From positions 770,169,653-770,233,652 of the forward strand of contig NC_081414.1 in the NCBI RefSeq assembly GCF_030272615.1: a stretch of DNA of 64,000 nucleotides, in the 5' to 3' direction. The stretch is from Cryptomeria japonica (lineage: Eukaryota > Streptophyta > Pinopsida > Cupressales > Cupressaceae). The translations under genes were made by a program, and so were the position numbers. Shown here piece after piece: positions 35,212-45,324 of the stretch (its first letter is position 1; every line of letters begins with the position of its first letter). Below the pieces are notes generated by a model that was not told the DNA's origin, ran no database searches, and saw only the letters and a program-made list of their open reading frames with translations.

Positions 35212-36760
35212 TGATAGTTCTGATACTTAATATAAGTACAGATCCAATAGCCAACAAGATGAGAGAGGGGAGGGTGAATCATACAAACTTAATCATCCAT
35301 AAAAACATCAGATTCAACCTCGGTAACATATATATCAATCATATATCAAAAACTATCAAACATGCAAACTCAAAAGCATATGAACAATATAAACCTCATA
35401 ACACCAGATTTAACGTGGAAACCCAAATAGGGAAAAACCACTGTGGGATTTCGGACCCACTAAGAAATATACTCTTCTAGAGTATGCTCGGTTAAAAGAA
35501 AATCTTGTTAAAGATTACAAACACATTGCTAGATGTGACCTAGTTAAGGGATTTCCCTCATATCTGTTAGGATCTTCACTTTGTTAGAAATGACCTTGTC
35601 AAAGGATTTCAAACACTCAATCAGAATGTCACCTTGCTAAAAGATTTACATATAAGACTGTTAAGTACACTCAGTTAAGAGATTTCTATCACTTTCACAA
35701 AATAACAGTAATAAAAATCTATCTGCAACTTCACATCTAAAATGCTAAAGCAGATTCTTATTTGTTCAATACAATCTAGACATAGAACTAATCTTGTCTA
35801 TCTGTTGGGCTTCTATACTCTATTATTCTAACAGGTCTTCAAGCTTTTGTGCTCGGTAATCACTATGTAGCATCCCTGTGCATACACTTGCCTGCATACA
35901 TTGTTTATCAATAGTTTCCTATTTATAAACAATTAGGTAACCACTTAATCTCCTTGATCACACTTCCCATGATCAATCATAGCCATCAGATCTTCAATCT
36001 TGTCCAGGTTCAATGCATCTTTCGATCTGAAAAATGTTTTACCCCACCTTGGAACTTGCATAATAGTCTTGGAACTTGTGCCAGGGTATTGTAGTTCAAT
36101 CTGAGCTGTAGATCTTCATGTCGACTTTCCATTGCATTAGATTCGTTAACAAACTTCTTCCATGGCTTACCAATCATTGATCTGCTCCAGCTCATCAGCT
36201 TCTTTCATTAAATACCGCATGTAAATATTTAATGCATTTTGTTATAGCTCAGTTACAACTTGGTAACAACTCGATGAATACTAAACTTCACTCGGTAGAC
36301 ATTCCACCTTCATTAACCAATAGCGATAACCTTAGGGTTTACCGACTAGGTTCCTTGGGGTTTACCAACTAGGTTCTTTGGTTGATAACATAGTATAGTA
36401 TTAACCTTTACATTTTACAACATATGTATGTTGTTAAAACAATCTAAAACATCATGATCTCATCATTGTCTGACTCAGTAGTAGTTGCCCATTGAATACC
36501 TTATTCATCCCTTTATTCATCATATTCTTTCCTGTGTCTTTTACCAACTTCTTCATAATATTCATATCATACTTCTCAAGACATGGCAACATCATACTGA
36601 ATTAGAAAATCAATTTCTTGACATCAATGACAAAATAATAATATCAAGATAGTAAAACATCTTTAATAAGTTATATCCATAATCATCAACAACCTTCTCA
36701 ATATCCTTATTGAAATGCCAACAATCTTTCATTGTTTGTTATAATGCAATATTGCCAACA
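35212..36760 (-). mobile_element. Solo LTR F, Copia-like, nested in E
   Basis: It begins TGATAGTTCTGATAC and ends ATTGCCAACA in plus coordinates. The perfect duplication CTAGA flanks it (35207-35211 and 36761-36765). It carries the shared Copia LTR blocks GAGGGGAGGGTGAATC (35264-35279), ACGTGGAAACCC and GGGAAAAACCACTGTGGG (35411-35450). There is no primer site, coding region or second LTR, so it is a solo LTR of 1549 bp. It also contains a hairpin array. Confidence 0.85.
35467..35690 (-). repeat. Hairpin array in solo LTR F
   Basis: Successive short inverted repeats with loops related to GTTAA/GTTAG, the complement of the CTAAC loops at 742-980: ATACTC-ttcta-GAGTAT, AATCTT-gtt-AAAGATT, CACAT-tgctag-ATGTG, ATC-tgttag-GAT, CCTT-gtca-AAGG and CTC-agtta-AGAG. 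Some stems are imperfect. Confidence 0.6.
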
Positions 36761-37343
36761 CTAGAAGCTATTTTTTGATAATATAAATTTCTCATATGAC
36801 AAAGGAGAGAACCTGGTTTGTTAAAGGTTGATGTTGAATCCTCTAGCTATCCTTGATCCTTCCTTGCAACTAGAGAGAGATCTTCCAACAACAACTTAAA
36901 AAAAAATCCTACAATAAAATGAGACTACCAAAGAAAAACTTGGGAAAATTTCCTCCAAAAACATAATCAACTCCCTTCTTTGAAACTTGCATATAATTTT
37001 ATAAGAAAATTCCCTCCATTCCACTATCTTGAAAATTAAATTAAAAAAAAAGATTCTTTCCCAATTTTGGACTTCATGCAAATTGATTAGACTTAGTGGA
37101 GGAGTTACATGCAAGGTGGTGGAGAATCCTCTAGAAGCTTCTTATTCTTCCTACAACATGTGCCATAATTGGATGAGGAAAACTAAATAAATAATTAAGA
37201 AAAATGTATATTTTCCATGTGTGTGTGTGAGTTTTATTATTTATCCTTTTATAATATTCATTCAATCATTTAAATAGCTTATCCGAAAAAATATAATAGA
37301 GTTTGTATTTTACATCCAAAAGTGATAAAGGAGGGTTGTGACA

Positions 37344-38216
37344 CTTCTTAAGATGTAGATAGAATAGTTAAATCTTCTTATTAAACAAATTAGTTTGACT
37401 GACGAAAAACTAAGCAAAGGAAAATGTTATTGCACTAATGATACACTTATTCCATAGTTTTGGATCTTTTCATCAAATAATTAAATCCTAATAGTAAGTG
37501 GGTTCCCTCAAGACGTTCAATACATTTCAAATATTTAAGTTCTTTAATTATTGGATTTCAAAACTATCTTTTGTATATTTCAATTAGTACAAGTATCAAA
37601 GGTTAAAGGAATTTACCTAACAAGTAAATGTGTTTAGATTCATAGTAACCCTTTTAGGTATTTCAACAATATGAGTCAATGTTAGTCAAAGTTTTGCCTC
37701 AGTTCAAAAAGTTGATTATTTGATTTGTTTCTTTATTAGATTGCAAGATATGAGTATATAAGGAATTGAGAATAGTCACTTCTTTTAATAGTTAAAAAAA
37801 TTTACCTTCTAGCTAAAACAAACATAAAACTAGTAAAAAGGAATACAAGTAATTAAATATTGCGTAGTTAAATATTAATATGGTAATAGTATTAATTAGG
37901 ATGCAAACAGAGTTTATTCAAAACCAAAATTGTTTTAGCAAATGAGTTTCAAGAAACCTACTTCGTGATCACTTAGAAAATTAAATAACAATTCTAATTG
38001 AGGGTAATTTAAGGAGCAAACATTAGCTCCCTTTGAAGTGTTTGAAAATGATAAAGTTATTATTTGTAGAATGTATCTAACAATAAATTTAACGTTACTT
38101 CAAGTGGAAGGAGTAATTAGTTATCACTTTATAATCTTGCAAAGGTATTACTTCAAAAGCAACTGGAAGTTTATTAATTAGAATTGTTTATTAGGAGACT
38201 TAGTATTATTACTTGG
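37344..38216 (+). repeat. 3' LTR of element D, part 2
   Basis: Resumes D's LTR after E and matches about 25702-26612. It ends at CTTGG (38212-38216), the target site of element G. Confidence 0.9.
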
Positions 38217-39682
38217 TGTAGACGTATAAAAATGACCATATTCCTAAATGAATATTTTATGTTCATTTCTCTATTTAATTAAATCCAATTTAATTAAATT
38301 ACCCACATTCCTCTATTTAATTAAGTAAATTACTCGATTAAACTCACTATATCCATTTAATGAATAAATCATTTTATTCAATTAAATTGCCCCTATCCAC
38401 TTTTAATTAAATTCAAATTTAATTAAATAGTTATCCTAAAATTGAATAAATCTAATTTATTTAATTTCTCCAAATTACAACCAAATTGAATAAATCATTT
38501 AATTCAATTAAATCCTATTATCCCTCCATCCACTTGCAAAATCCTACATCTCCCACTTGCCTTCCTAAAACCTCTTCCTAAATTCTTCTAGACTCTTCTA
38601 ATCGTTTCTAATTAGCCTAACCCATCTTCTAAACTTTGTCACATCCCTAAGCAAAGGGAGGTCACTTCTCAAAAACCTCAAAGTCTTTGATAACCATTAA
38701 AGGCTTCAAACCTTCAACCACAAAAACCTCAAAGTCTTTGATAACCATTAAAGGCTTCAAGTCTTCAACCACTTAATTCCCCAAAGTCTTCAATAACCAT
38801 TAATGGTTAACTCAAACCCTCTTACATGGTTAAAATATTTCTTTTAACTCAACCTTCATCCAACCCAAGGGTCTTATCAGGACTTTAATGCTTTGACCAT
38901 GATTATCTCTTAATCATTTGCACAAAGGTTTATCCTTGGATTAACTCTTAATTCAGTGGGTAATCCTAATTTAAGCTTGACCCTTACCCTCTAGATAACC
39001 ATAAGGTCTTCTCAGGCATTTAATGTCTCCAACCCCTTCTCTCAACCCAACCCTATGTTGACACTTGTCACCATTTCCTTGGTGCAAATTGCAAACATGG
39101 ATCCCCAACTTTCAATCCTGACCATCCATTTCCCTATTTTTGCTATAAATAGAGCTCTCATCCCTCCATTTAAAACATCCTTCAAATTTGTAGCATCACA
39201 CTTATGCTCAAATACATTCAAGCTTTCATATCATTTTTATGCTCATCATTTAGCCTCTCTTTTAACTAGAAATTAGTCTAAATATGCATGTTTAGAATAC
39301 TTTCTATTATCATTTAGCTCAATCATAGACTAAATATATCATGTTAGGATAGTATTCATACTAATCTTGTCATCTTATAGCTAGTTTATTGCAATCTAGA
39401 ATCATGCATAGCTTAGGATGCATCTCATACTAAAATTCATCAAAGCATCCCTCGTTCTTACATTTGCCATCCCTAAACCATTTTGCTCAGTGATCTGAGA
39501 ACAAAATCATTGGTTTGAGGGACATTATAAGATAGAGAACCATGGGACCCACCTTGGGAAGCTGAATTATACTTCATAACTCCATAGCTTGCACCAAGAA
39601 GTCTTGTGTGTGTGTGAGCAAGGCTCCATAGAGCTCCGTTTTTCATATATTGAGTTTTATCGACCTGCTTTTCCCACATACA
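38217..39682 (+). repeat. 5' LTR of element G
   Basis: 1466 bp, compared with 1492 bp for the 3' LTR. The difference is mainly a 26-bp segment lost between two CTTTCAA repeats near 39108. I counted about 32 substitutions between the two LTRs by eye, mostly transitions. Near 38655-38780 a CCTCAAAGTCTTTGATAACC phrase is tandemly repeated. Confidence 0.95.
39144..39151 (+). promoter_or_regulatory. Probable TATA box of G's 5' LTR
   Basis: TATAAATA in GCTATAAATAGAGCTC, conserved in the 3' LTR at 55813-55820. The setting resembles a plant TATA box, and transcription would start 25-35 bp downstream. Confidence 0.6.
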
Positions 39683-39686
39683 TTTT

Positions 39687-39705
39687 TGGCGCCCACCGTG
39701 GGGCC
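39687..39705 (+). other. Primer binding site of element G
   Basis: TGGCGCCCACCGTGGGGCC lies four bases after the LTR end. The TGGCGCC start is typical of plant gypsy primer sites. I did not assign the tRNA. Confidence 0.75.
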
Positions 39706-39771
39706 CTACCCCATATATCAAATTAGTTTTTAAAATTAACTCATTTTGGAGGTTCGCGGAAAACAGGAATC

Positions 39772-40208
39772 AGCGCATGGGAAACATTCCCTAGCACATC
39801 CGGCTAATAGTCTAGCGCTTCTCGCTTACTATTTAGTGCGTGGGGTCTATACTATAGTGTGTGAAGTCCATTCTTTAGGGCATAGCCTCCACTAATTTTT
39901 TTCCTGTAAATCTCAGCGCGGAAGAAAAATAGAGTAGCGCATCTAAAAAGTAGTTTGGCGCATCGTGTCTGTTAGATAGCGCATCCAGTTAACAATCTAG
40001 CACTTGAAGCCCATCATCCAGCGCATGAAGTCTATCTTTTAGCGCATCAAATCAACACTTTTCCTGCAGGTCTCAATGCAGGAGAAAAATAGAGCAGCGC
40101 TTCCAATGCACAGAGTAGCGCATCCAGAAAATAGTGTAGCGCATTGAGACATAATTTTAGCGCATCTAGTTTATATTGTAGCACGTGCAGTCCTTTCTAT
40201 AGTGCATC
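39772..40208 (+). repeat. 21-bp-phased AGCGCAT array 1 in G's leader
   Basis: The core AGCGCAT or a one- to two-base variant starts at 39772, 39793, 39814, 39835, 39856 and 39877; then 39915, 39936, 39957, 39978, 39999, 40020 and 40041; then 40075, 40096, 40117, 40138, 40159, 40180 and 40201. That is 20 cores, with exact 21-bp spacing in every block. The two breaks (38 and 34 bp) both contain a TTTTCCTG...TCTC phrase, so there is also a ~160-bp higher-order unit. Many variants look like CG to TG or CA changes. The 13-14 bp between cores are variable. Confidence 0.9.
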
Positions 40209-41400
40209 ATAGACAAAGAGCAAAAATTTAAAATTGTAACTGAAATAAAATTTAGACTTGTGAAAGTCCACCAAAATCTAGATTTTTTAACTAGTGGATT
40301 GAAATTTTGCAGGATTCTGACCATTTCTTGCAGGTGGAGCAGAAAATTTTCTTTAATCGATTTCTTTTCTTGACCACCAAGATCAAAAAAATTTCTTTGT
40401 TGACCAATTCTTTTTCATAGATCAGAAAACCATTGCCTTAAAAGGATAAAATAAACACCATGTTTTCATGGAACAACATCTCCATATAGAAGTTAGCAAA
40501 TCATTGTTTTAAAGGATAAAAATAACAACTTGATTGCCTTGTCTTGAAAGTGGAAGGAATATGCTCTCCCCTTAACTGGGTGATCAAAAATCCAGACCAC
40601 TCTTAAAAGATTTCTTTATTACAAGTATAAATCCTTTAGCAGACCTGCCTTCCCGAGGAATTGCAATCAACTCTTAAAGTCATTTATGGCTAGTGTGAAG
40701 AGAATGACCTAAGTGGGGAACGACTTTGACGCCAAGAATTTCAGCCCACTATAATCAAATGTGGAAAGTGATGAAAGTCCTTTTCAACAGTTGCGCGCAG
40801 TGATTAGCCTTCCCCCAGTATCCTTGAGATATGTAAAGCCTTTGTTCTAAAGGTTGGGAAGCCTCATGAGGGAGTTTATCACTAACGGCCGAACGGGAAG
40901 CCTAATTACAAACCATAGAAATAGAAGCTTTGAACCGAGTCAATAACCAGACATTTATAACATCATAGTGCAAGGGTGGGAAAGAATCCACCCCCAAGAT
41001 TACTCACCATATATCTCCCAAGATAACTACTCAACTGTGAAGCGATTCACTTTGGGTTAATTTCTGGCAAAAGGCAAAAAAATGGGCACCCTCTAGGGGG
41101 TGACACGGCTGTTTGAGCTGACAAAGTATCGAGACTAGTGGGCTATGATATTATTTATGACCCTTGACTAAAGAGTCTTTCTGAAGTGTATTATTTGTAT
41201 CAAAACCTATTAAAACATTGGGGATTTGAACACATCCTCACAGAACATACACTTTTTGTTAGATTAGGCAAAATGGTTGTACTTTTTGTGCCGTGCTTGC
41301 ATTTATTACTTCAGAAAATCATCCATCAAACTTAAAAAAATTCAAGACAAAAAGTTCAAAATTTGAAAAATCAACCAAAAGAAAAAAATCAGTACAGTTT

Positions 41401-41774
41401 AGCGCATAAGAGCAACGTCTTAGCACGTAGGCACCTTTTGTTAGTGCATCCAACCATAAAATTAGCGCGTCAGTTCCAAACAGTAGCGTTTCATCTCAAG
41501 ACAAAATAGTGTGCAAATATTTAGCGCATCAAAGAAACAATCTAGCACGTGGAAGCAACAGCTTAGCACGTGGACACCAAACTTCAGCGCATCAAGTCCC
41601 AAAGTTAGCGCGTGACAGGCCCAGGTTAGCGCATAAATTTTCCAAAACAAATAGAAAACAAATTTGACCATTCAAAACTTTAGTGCGTGTCTGGGGGCAG
41701 CCTAGCGCGTGTGGTTGTTATTTTAGCGTGTGGGGTAAATTTTGTAGCGCATATAGTCTTTGTTTTAGTGCATG
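41401..41774 (+). repeat. 21-bp-phased AGCGCAT array 2 in G's leader
   Basis: Cores start at 41401, 41422, 41443, 41464 and 41485; 41523, 41544, 41565, 41586, 41607 and 41628; 41682, 41704, 41725, 41746 and 41767. Sixteen cores, with 21-bp steps except at breaks of 38 and 54 bp and one step of 22. Same strand and core as array 1, 1.2 kb further on. The DNA between the arrays (40210-41400) shows no clear gene. Confidence 0.9.
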
Positions 41775-42173
41775 GTCAAAAACACAAAAACAGAGGGCAA
41801 AACAGTGAGGAATTTTCAAATTTTCAAAAACATTTTCTGAATCCTTCTTTATCAAACATCATTTTTCATCAAACAAGAATAGCAAAAACAAACCGTTAAG
41901 ACTATTTCTTAAGCTAATTTGTGTCAAAACAAACATTGTAGAATCCTAAACAAATCGTACGATAAAACATGTCTATCTTATCATAATCTGGAAACCTCAT
42001 CAATTGTATCAACAGAATCCTTTACCATCTTATGGATTTAATCTCACAAAAACACTTGTTTAAAATCTTCAAATTGTCAAATCAAGTCTCCATATCGGGA
42101 GTCTTTTATCCATATCATTTGACGCACTTTGTCGTGAAGGGGCATCTAAACCTTCACTTTGATAAAGTAAGAT

Positions 42174-42626
42174 TTGAAATTTTTCAAACAAGATCAATTG
42201 AATCCAAACCAATCAAAGGAAACCATTGATTACTCATGCATGACTAATCCTCATATTCTGAGAAAAAAGAACCTTTATCGTAACATCACATTGAAGAAAC
42301 AACAACCTAGTTTTTCCAAATTCATCAAGAGAAACAAGTTCTTATACATCAATCGTCAACTATTCAAATCTCATCGGGTATTCCTACATCACGTCAAACA
42401 TTATATCCAAAACAAATCCAACGAATTTAACAAGGAACCCTTGAAAACAAGAGCCTATTGTCAAAAGTCTGCTTTTAATCAAACCATAAACCGCAGCGAA
42501 AAAATTCATCCAACATTCTTGCTCGACGACTATATCACTTATCACACATCTCGACCAGAACCACTCACTCTTGAACAACATATCAACGAGGCTTTTGTCC
42601 CTTTCATCACTAAAATTTTCTACTAA
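42174..42626 (+). CDS. Possible extra ORF upstream of gag in element G
   Basis: An uninterrupted frame of about 150 codons ends in TAA two bases before the gag ATG. Its first codon is TTG, so the true start is unclear; the first ATG (in CMTNPHILRKKN) is about 20 codons in. The product would be basic and rich in Lys, Asn, His and Ile. I recognise no domain. Extra ORFs before gag are known in Ogre/Tat elements. Its openness in an element full of stops may be chance in an AT-rich, A-biased stretch. Confidence 0.3.
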   Translation: MKFFKQDQLNPNQSKETIDYSCMTNPHILRKKNLYRNITLKKQQPSFSKFIKRNKFLYINRQLFKSHRVFLHHVKHYIQNKSNEFNKEPLKTRAYCQKSAFNQTINRSEKIHPTFLLDDYITYHTSRPEPLTLEQHINEAFVPFITKIFY

Positions 42627-42627
42627 A

Positions 42628-44520
42628 ATGCCTGTTACTCGCTCTCAAAGCAACCAACAAAGCGAGACACACGCTGAGTCTAGCATGAATCGAAGATTGT
42701 CAAATCCTTTTGAAGTTCCACCCTTAGAAGAACCTGAAATTACTGAAGCACTTCTTCAAGAATGTCAGGAAAACCCTTCATTCCAAAAGCTTGTAGAAAC
42801 GCTCATGGAAAATGACAAAGAAAAATATTTGTTCATGCTTACAAGTAAAGGCGTTAAACTTCTCGAAGATTTCGACTCAAACATCTTTAAAACTGGATCT
42901 CGACAATATGCATATCAAGAACAACAAAGAGAAGAAGAAACTCGTAACTTTGAACAACACATACCTGAGCAATGCATTCCAGAACAACGCATACCAGAAA
43001 TGCGTATACCCGAACTAGAAACACCGGAGCAAAATATACCATTTACCACACCTTTTTAGCTGAGAATAAATACAAGGGAAGAACTTTTCCCTCGACAAGA
43101 AAATATACCATTGGTTGCCCTTACTCAACAAATGCAAATGTTGCAAAGGCAAATACAAGATATGCAACAAGGGACAATAGTGCGGTACTCTTTAAACGAA
43201 ATATGTCCTTATCCATTTGATAGAAGATTGAACATGGTGCCTTTTCCTCCCAACTCAGACGTTCCCAAATTTGATAAATATGATGGGAAAAGTGATCCCC
43301 GAGATCATGTTTGAGAATTTTGCACAATGAGCCTTGAATTTGCTCATGATGACACCTATTTGATGAGGTTATTCCCCAGAAGCTTGGGAGGGCAAACCAT
43401 GGAGTGGTTATCTAAAATTACACCACCTATCAGATCATTTGATGAATTGGTTAACAAATTCATAACCCAATATTCCTATAACATCCAACATGCCATAACC
43501 ATGTTAGATGTTTGCAACACCAAACAAAAGAACAATGAAACATTCATGGTATTCCTTCAACGCTGGTGACGTATGGTCTCCAGATATCCTCGAGATATTC
43601 CCGAAAAAGAGAAAATGGAAATCTTCATTGATTACTTGAATAGTGAAATGAGTTACAGACTAAAACTTCAATGCATACCATCTTTCGCTAAATTAATTGA
43701 AAACGGAATTCAAGTAGAGGAAACATGTGTCAAAAAGGGGACACTCAAATTCTACAAGGAAGGAGCCAACTCATCAAACTACAATAACCAAAACAACACC
43801 AACTTTGAAAAATATCGATTTTTGACTCGAAACAAAAACAAAGGCACCAATGAAACACATGATCCCAAATCTAAACAACCAGTGCTTGCATTATCCGGAA
43901 ATCCTCAAAGCACGAAAAATCCTAAAAATACTAATCCAAATGCTAACACATATGCATAAAACACTGATCAAGGAACACTCAACACAAACAACACCAATGA
44001 TACTCAAAACAAAAACATGAATCCAGGACCTAACAACAATTCACGCAACAACACAAACAATTTCCAAAAGCGTATCTTCACACCACTAGGGCAATCACTA
44101 GAATCAGCATTCAGAGAACTTCTGGCACACAAGATTCTTTTCTTGCCTCCAATCAGCAACTATGAACCTCAAATCAAACCACCTTGGTGGAATGATTCAC
44201 ACTATTGTGATTACCATCGTAACAAGGGTCATCAAACGAACGATTGCATGAGGTTAAAACACGTGGTGCAAGATATGATTGATCAAGGTGACTTAACAAT
44301 AGATGGTCTCAAAACAAATGGTGATCATGGAGCCTTTAAAAATCCTCTTCCAAATTACAACAAAGATGGAGCTTCAACCTCGAACGATACATGCGGAGCT
44401 TGTATCAACCATATCTACAACAACACCATCAATCACATATCAGCTGAAGATCATCAAGTAAATGTCATCACCATTCGAGATTAGCGTGATCATGAATCTA
44501 TCAATGTAACGACCTGAACT
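42628..44520 (+). pseudogene. Gag of element G, broken by in-frame stops
   Basis: Starts at ATG 42628 (MPVTRSQSNQQSE) and stays in one frame throughout. A Glu/Gln-rich region with IPEQ/IPEM repeats comes first (42950-43050), followed by the Retrotrans_gag domain at about 43200-43700 (VPKFDKYDGKSDPRDHV, YLMRLFPRSLGGQTMEWL, SFDELVNKFITQY). A CCHC knuckle is at about 44205 (CDYHRNKGHQTNDC), in an Asn-rich C-terminal half. Stops interrupt at 43057 (TAG), 43312 (TGA), 43567 (TGA), 43957 (TAA), 44482 (TAG) and 44515 (TGA). All are one C-to-T change from a sense codon. There is no frameshift, so the coding frame is old but its damage is point-like. Confidence 0.85.
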
Positions 44521-44532
44521 CAAAAATATGTC

Positions 44533-45282
44533 TTGAAAGGACATACTGCGCCTACAACTACCACACCAAAAATTCAATATGACTTGGTTAGCCAACTTCG
44601 TAAAACTGTAGCACAGATATCTATACTAGAATTGTTGAAACTATCACCAAAGCACAAAGACATATTAGAACAAGCGCTATTGGAAACCAATGTACCTCAA
44701 AATTTGGATACGGACAGATTTCAAGCCATGGTCGCCCATATGACTAGACCTCATAACCTCACCTTCTCAGAACATGGCGATGCTTCCTTGATCCATCTGC
44801 ATAATACTCCTCTCCATATCGAAGTCATTGTTTGCAAACATCGAGTAAAAAGAGTCTTAATAGATGGAGGAGCCGGCCTTAATATATGTACTTTAAAGCT
44901 TATCCATGCATTAGGCTTCTCAGAAGAATCTATTGATCCCTGCAAGAAGATTACCATAAAGGCATATGATGATGAGGAAAGGTCCTCTAAAGGAAATATG
45001 ATATTACCTATTCAAGTGGGACCAATACAAAAGGATACTATATGTCAAGTCTTGGACATAGACCTTACCTACAATATTTTATTAGGGCGACCCTGGATAC
45101 ATGAAATGCAAGCAATACCTTCTACATATCACCAGTGTGTTAAATTCCCTTATGAAAAACAAGAGGTCTCCATATCTGCTGATCACAATCCATTTCAACA
45201 TTGCAATGCAATGGGGGTAGCCCAGGACAGTTTGGTTCCTCATAATAGAGAAAAGCAGCGATCTTCAACATCAGATCAATAA
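44533..45282 (+). pseudogene. Aspartic protease region of element G
   Basis: Same frame as gag. The catalytic motif reads VLIDGGAGLNICTL at about 44854-44895 (Asp-Gly-Gly-Ala, the plant gypsy variant of Asp-Ser/Thr-Gly). It is followed by the second conserved part YNILLGRPWIHEMQAIPSTYHQ near 45071-45140, characteristic of plant Ty3/gypsy proteases, which cleave the polyprotein during particle maturation. The segment is open for 249 codons and ends at TAA 45280. The upstream boundary with gag is not defined by a stop in an intact relative, so gag and pol were probably one polyprotein. Confidence 0.85.
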
Positions 45283-45324
45283 ACAGCAAAATCCAACTCC
45301 TTATGGGGAGACTTCAAACAGAAA

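Larger units (their letters stand above)
32399..37343 (-). mobile_element. Solo LTR E, a diverged relative of D's LTR
   Basis: In plus coordinates it begins TGTAGTAACCC and ends GGGTTGTGACA. The reverse complement begins TGTCACAACCC, like D's TGTCATAACCC. Flanks are CTTCA (32394-32398) and CTTCT (37344-37348); the uninterrupted site in D's 5' LTR reads CTTCT, so the left copy has one change. The conserved 1.3-kb LTR core is readable in inverse orientation at about 32400-33560. No internal region is present, so it is a solo LTR: about 3.4 kb after removing F. It contains a hairpin array, a GC-rich island and an AT microsatellite. Confidence 0.8.

Noticed and set aside
39772-40208. CRISPR-like regularly spaced repeats
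   Set aside because: The conserved core is only 7-8 bp and degenerate, the spacers are 13-14 bp, and the setting is a plant retrotransposon leader with no cas genes.
41462-41671. Minus ORF with ALTLGLDALKF-type repeats
   Set aside because: It is the reverse translation of the 21-bp array; openness follows from the repeat period being a multiple of three.
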